The notes below the pieces were generated by a model. That model saw only the letters and a list, made by a program, of their open reading frames with translations. It searched no databases and was not told the DNA's origin. Made by a program: the position numbers and the translations under genes. Shown piece after piece: positions 5,244 to 5,828 of a stretch of DNA of 5,828 nt; position 1 is the first letter of the stretch; every line of letters starts with the position of its first letter. Source of the stretch: Lachnospiraceae bacterium. Its GTDB lineage: Bacteria; Bacillota; Clostridia; Lachnospirales; Anaerotignaceae. The stretch covers positions 1 to 5,828 of the forward strand of contig JAQVIB010000134.1 in NCBI GenBank assembly GCA_028695945.1, given 5' to 3'.

Positions 5244-5828
5244 ATGAGCAAGTTAGATAAGATTTTAGATAATTTGCAAGCTATTTCAAATAATCCTAAA
5301 AAAGCTTTGGAAGATTATAAGGCAGAAACAGGAAAAGAAGCAGTTGGAGTGTTACCTGTATATGCTCCAGAGGAAATTGTTTATGCCGCAGGAGTTCTTC
5401 CTATTGGATGTTGGGGCAAAGCAACTAAGGCTACATCAAAAGCAAGTACATACCTTCCAGCATTTGCCTGTTCAATTATGCAGTCGGTTATGGAAATGGA
5501 AATTGAAGGCGTTTATGATGGGCTTAAAGCTGCTATAGTTTCTTCACCTTGTGATACATTAAAGTGCATGGGACAAAAATGGAAGGGTACTGCACCTGTT
5601 ATTCAGTTTGTTCACCCACAAAACAGAGGTCTTGCTTCTGCAAATGTATTCCTTGTTGAAGAGTACAAAATTATTCGTACAAAATTAGAAACAATACTAG
5701 GTGTTAAAATTACTGATGAGGCTATTAATTTCGCTATTGATGTATATAATGAAAACCGTAAGGTTATGAGAGAATTTGTAGAAATTGCTGCACAGTACCC
5801 ACAGGTAATTGACCCAGCAAAACGTCAT
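5244..5828 (+). CDS. lcdB: (R)-2-hydroxyacyl-CoA dehydratase beta subunit, lactoyl-CoA dehydratase type (partial, 3' end missing)
   Basis: An open frame of 195 codons runs from ATG 5244 to the last base with no stop, so the gene is cut by the window edge; family members have about 370-380 residues, so roughly half is seen. The subunit holds the second [4Fe-4S] cluster and pairs with alpha. Recognisable blocks are NPKKALEDYKAETG (17-30), VYAPEEIVYAAG (39-50), STYLPAFACSIMQ with Cys76 (68-80), SSPCDTLKCMGQKWKG with Cys103 and Cys108 (100-115), and FVHPQNRG (122-129). It closely matches remembered C. propionicum LcdB, which also begins MS..(D/E).IL and ends this segment with YPQVID. AGGGGG at 5231-5236 lies 7 bases before the ATG and starts on the last base of the alpha stop codon. 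Only 12 bases separate the genes, so the two subunits are probably translated together. Confidence 0.92.
   Translation, partial: MSKLDKILDNLQAISNNPKKALEDYKAETGKEAVGVLPVYAPEEIVYAAGVLPIGCWGKATKATSKASTYLPAFACSIMQSVMEMEIEGVYDGLKAAIVSSPCDTLKCMGQKWKGTAPVIQFVHPQNRGLASANVFLVEEYKIIRTKLETILGVKITDEAINFAIDVYNENRKVMREFVEIAAQYPQVIDPAKRH

Noticed and set aside
5344..5538. Forward open frame of 64 codons near the right edge
   Set aside because: It is an out-of-frame shadow of the beta subunit gene, which is open from 5244 to the window end and matches the dehydratase family throughout.
1..5828. Mobile elements, CRISPR arrays, tRNA or rRNA genes
   Set aside because: No transposase, spaced direct repeats, terminal inverted repeats or structural RNA signatures were seen on either strand.

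Overview
The window reads as chromosomal DNA from a low-GC, strictly anaerobic Firmicute of the Clostridia, probably near the Lachnospiraceae/Anaerotignum group. The evidence is AT-rich intergenic DNA, strong AGGAGG-type ribosome binding sites, sigma-A-like promoters with 17-base spacers, and an oxygen-sensitive 2-hydroxyacyl-CoA dehydratase operon whose proteins most resemble the lactoyl-CoA dehydratase of Clostridium (Anaerotignum) propionicum. All genes are on the + strand. Family assignments come from motif recognition and remembered family sequences; no search was run.

Layout. (1) Bases 1-105 hold the charged C-terminal tail of an upstream gene. It overlaps by 14 bases the start of a MacB/FtsX-type ABC transporter permease (92-1393), which ends at a clear intrinsic terminator (1400-1440). 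(2) A separate single-gene unit follows: a consensus-like promoter (1501-1529), a cofactor-independent phosphoglycerate mutase / proposed homoserine kinase family gene (1571-2770), and a probable terminator (2820-2864). (3) A 394-base intergenic region (2771-3164) carries that terminator, an A-rich tract, two candidate promoters and a leader rich in inverted repeats. (4) The leader precedes an operon of three genes: the ATP-dependent activator (3165-3944), the dehydratase alpha subunit (3969-5231) and the dehydratase beta subunit (5244 to the window edge, open and incomplete).

How the genes work together. In this family the homodimeric activator holds one [4Fe-4S] cluster between its subunits. 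It uses ATP hydrolysis to push a single low-potential electron into the alpha/beta dehydratase, which then removes water from an (R)-2-hydroxyacyl-CoA through a ketyl radical. By similarity the likely substrate is lactoyl-CoA, giving acryloyl-CoA on the acrylate route to propionate, but a related 2-hydroxyacyl-CoA cannot be excluded. No CoA-transferase or acryloyl-CoA reductase lies in the window; they may lie beyond the right edge or elsewhere. The permease and the mutase/kinase are separated from this operon by terminators and have no evident functional link to it.

The enzyme families are known. The least explained part is the dehydratase leader (about 3043-3146), where one TATGCAA segment can pair with either of two identical TTGCATA segments, the second lying just before the activator ribosome binding site.
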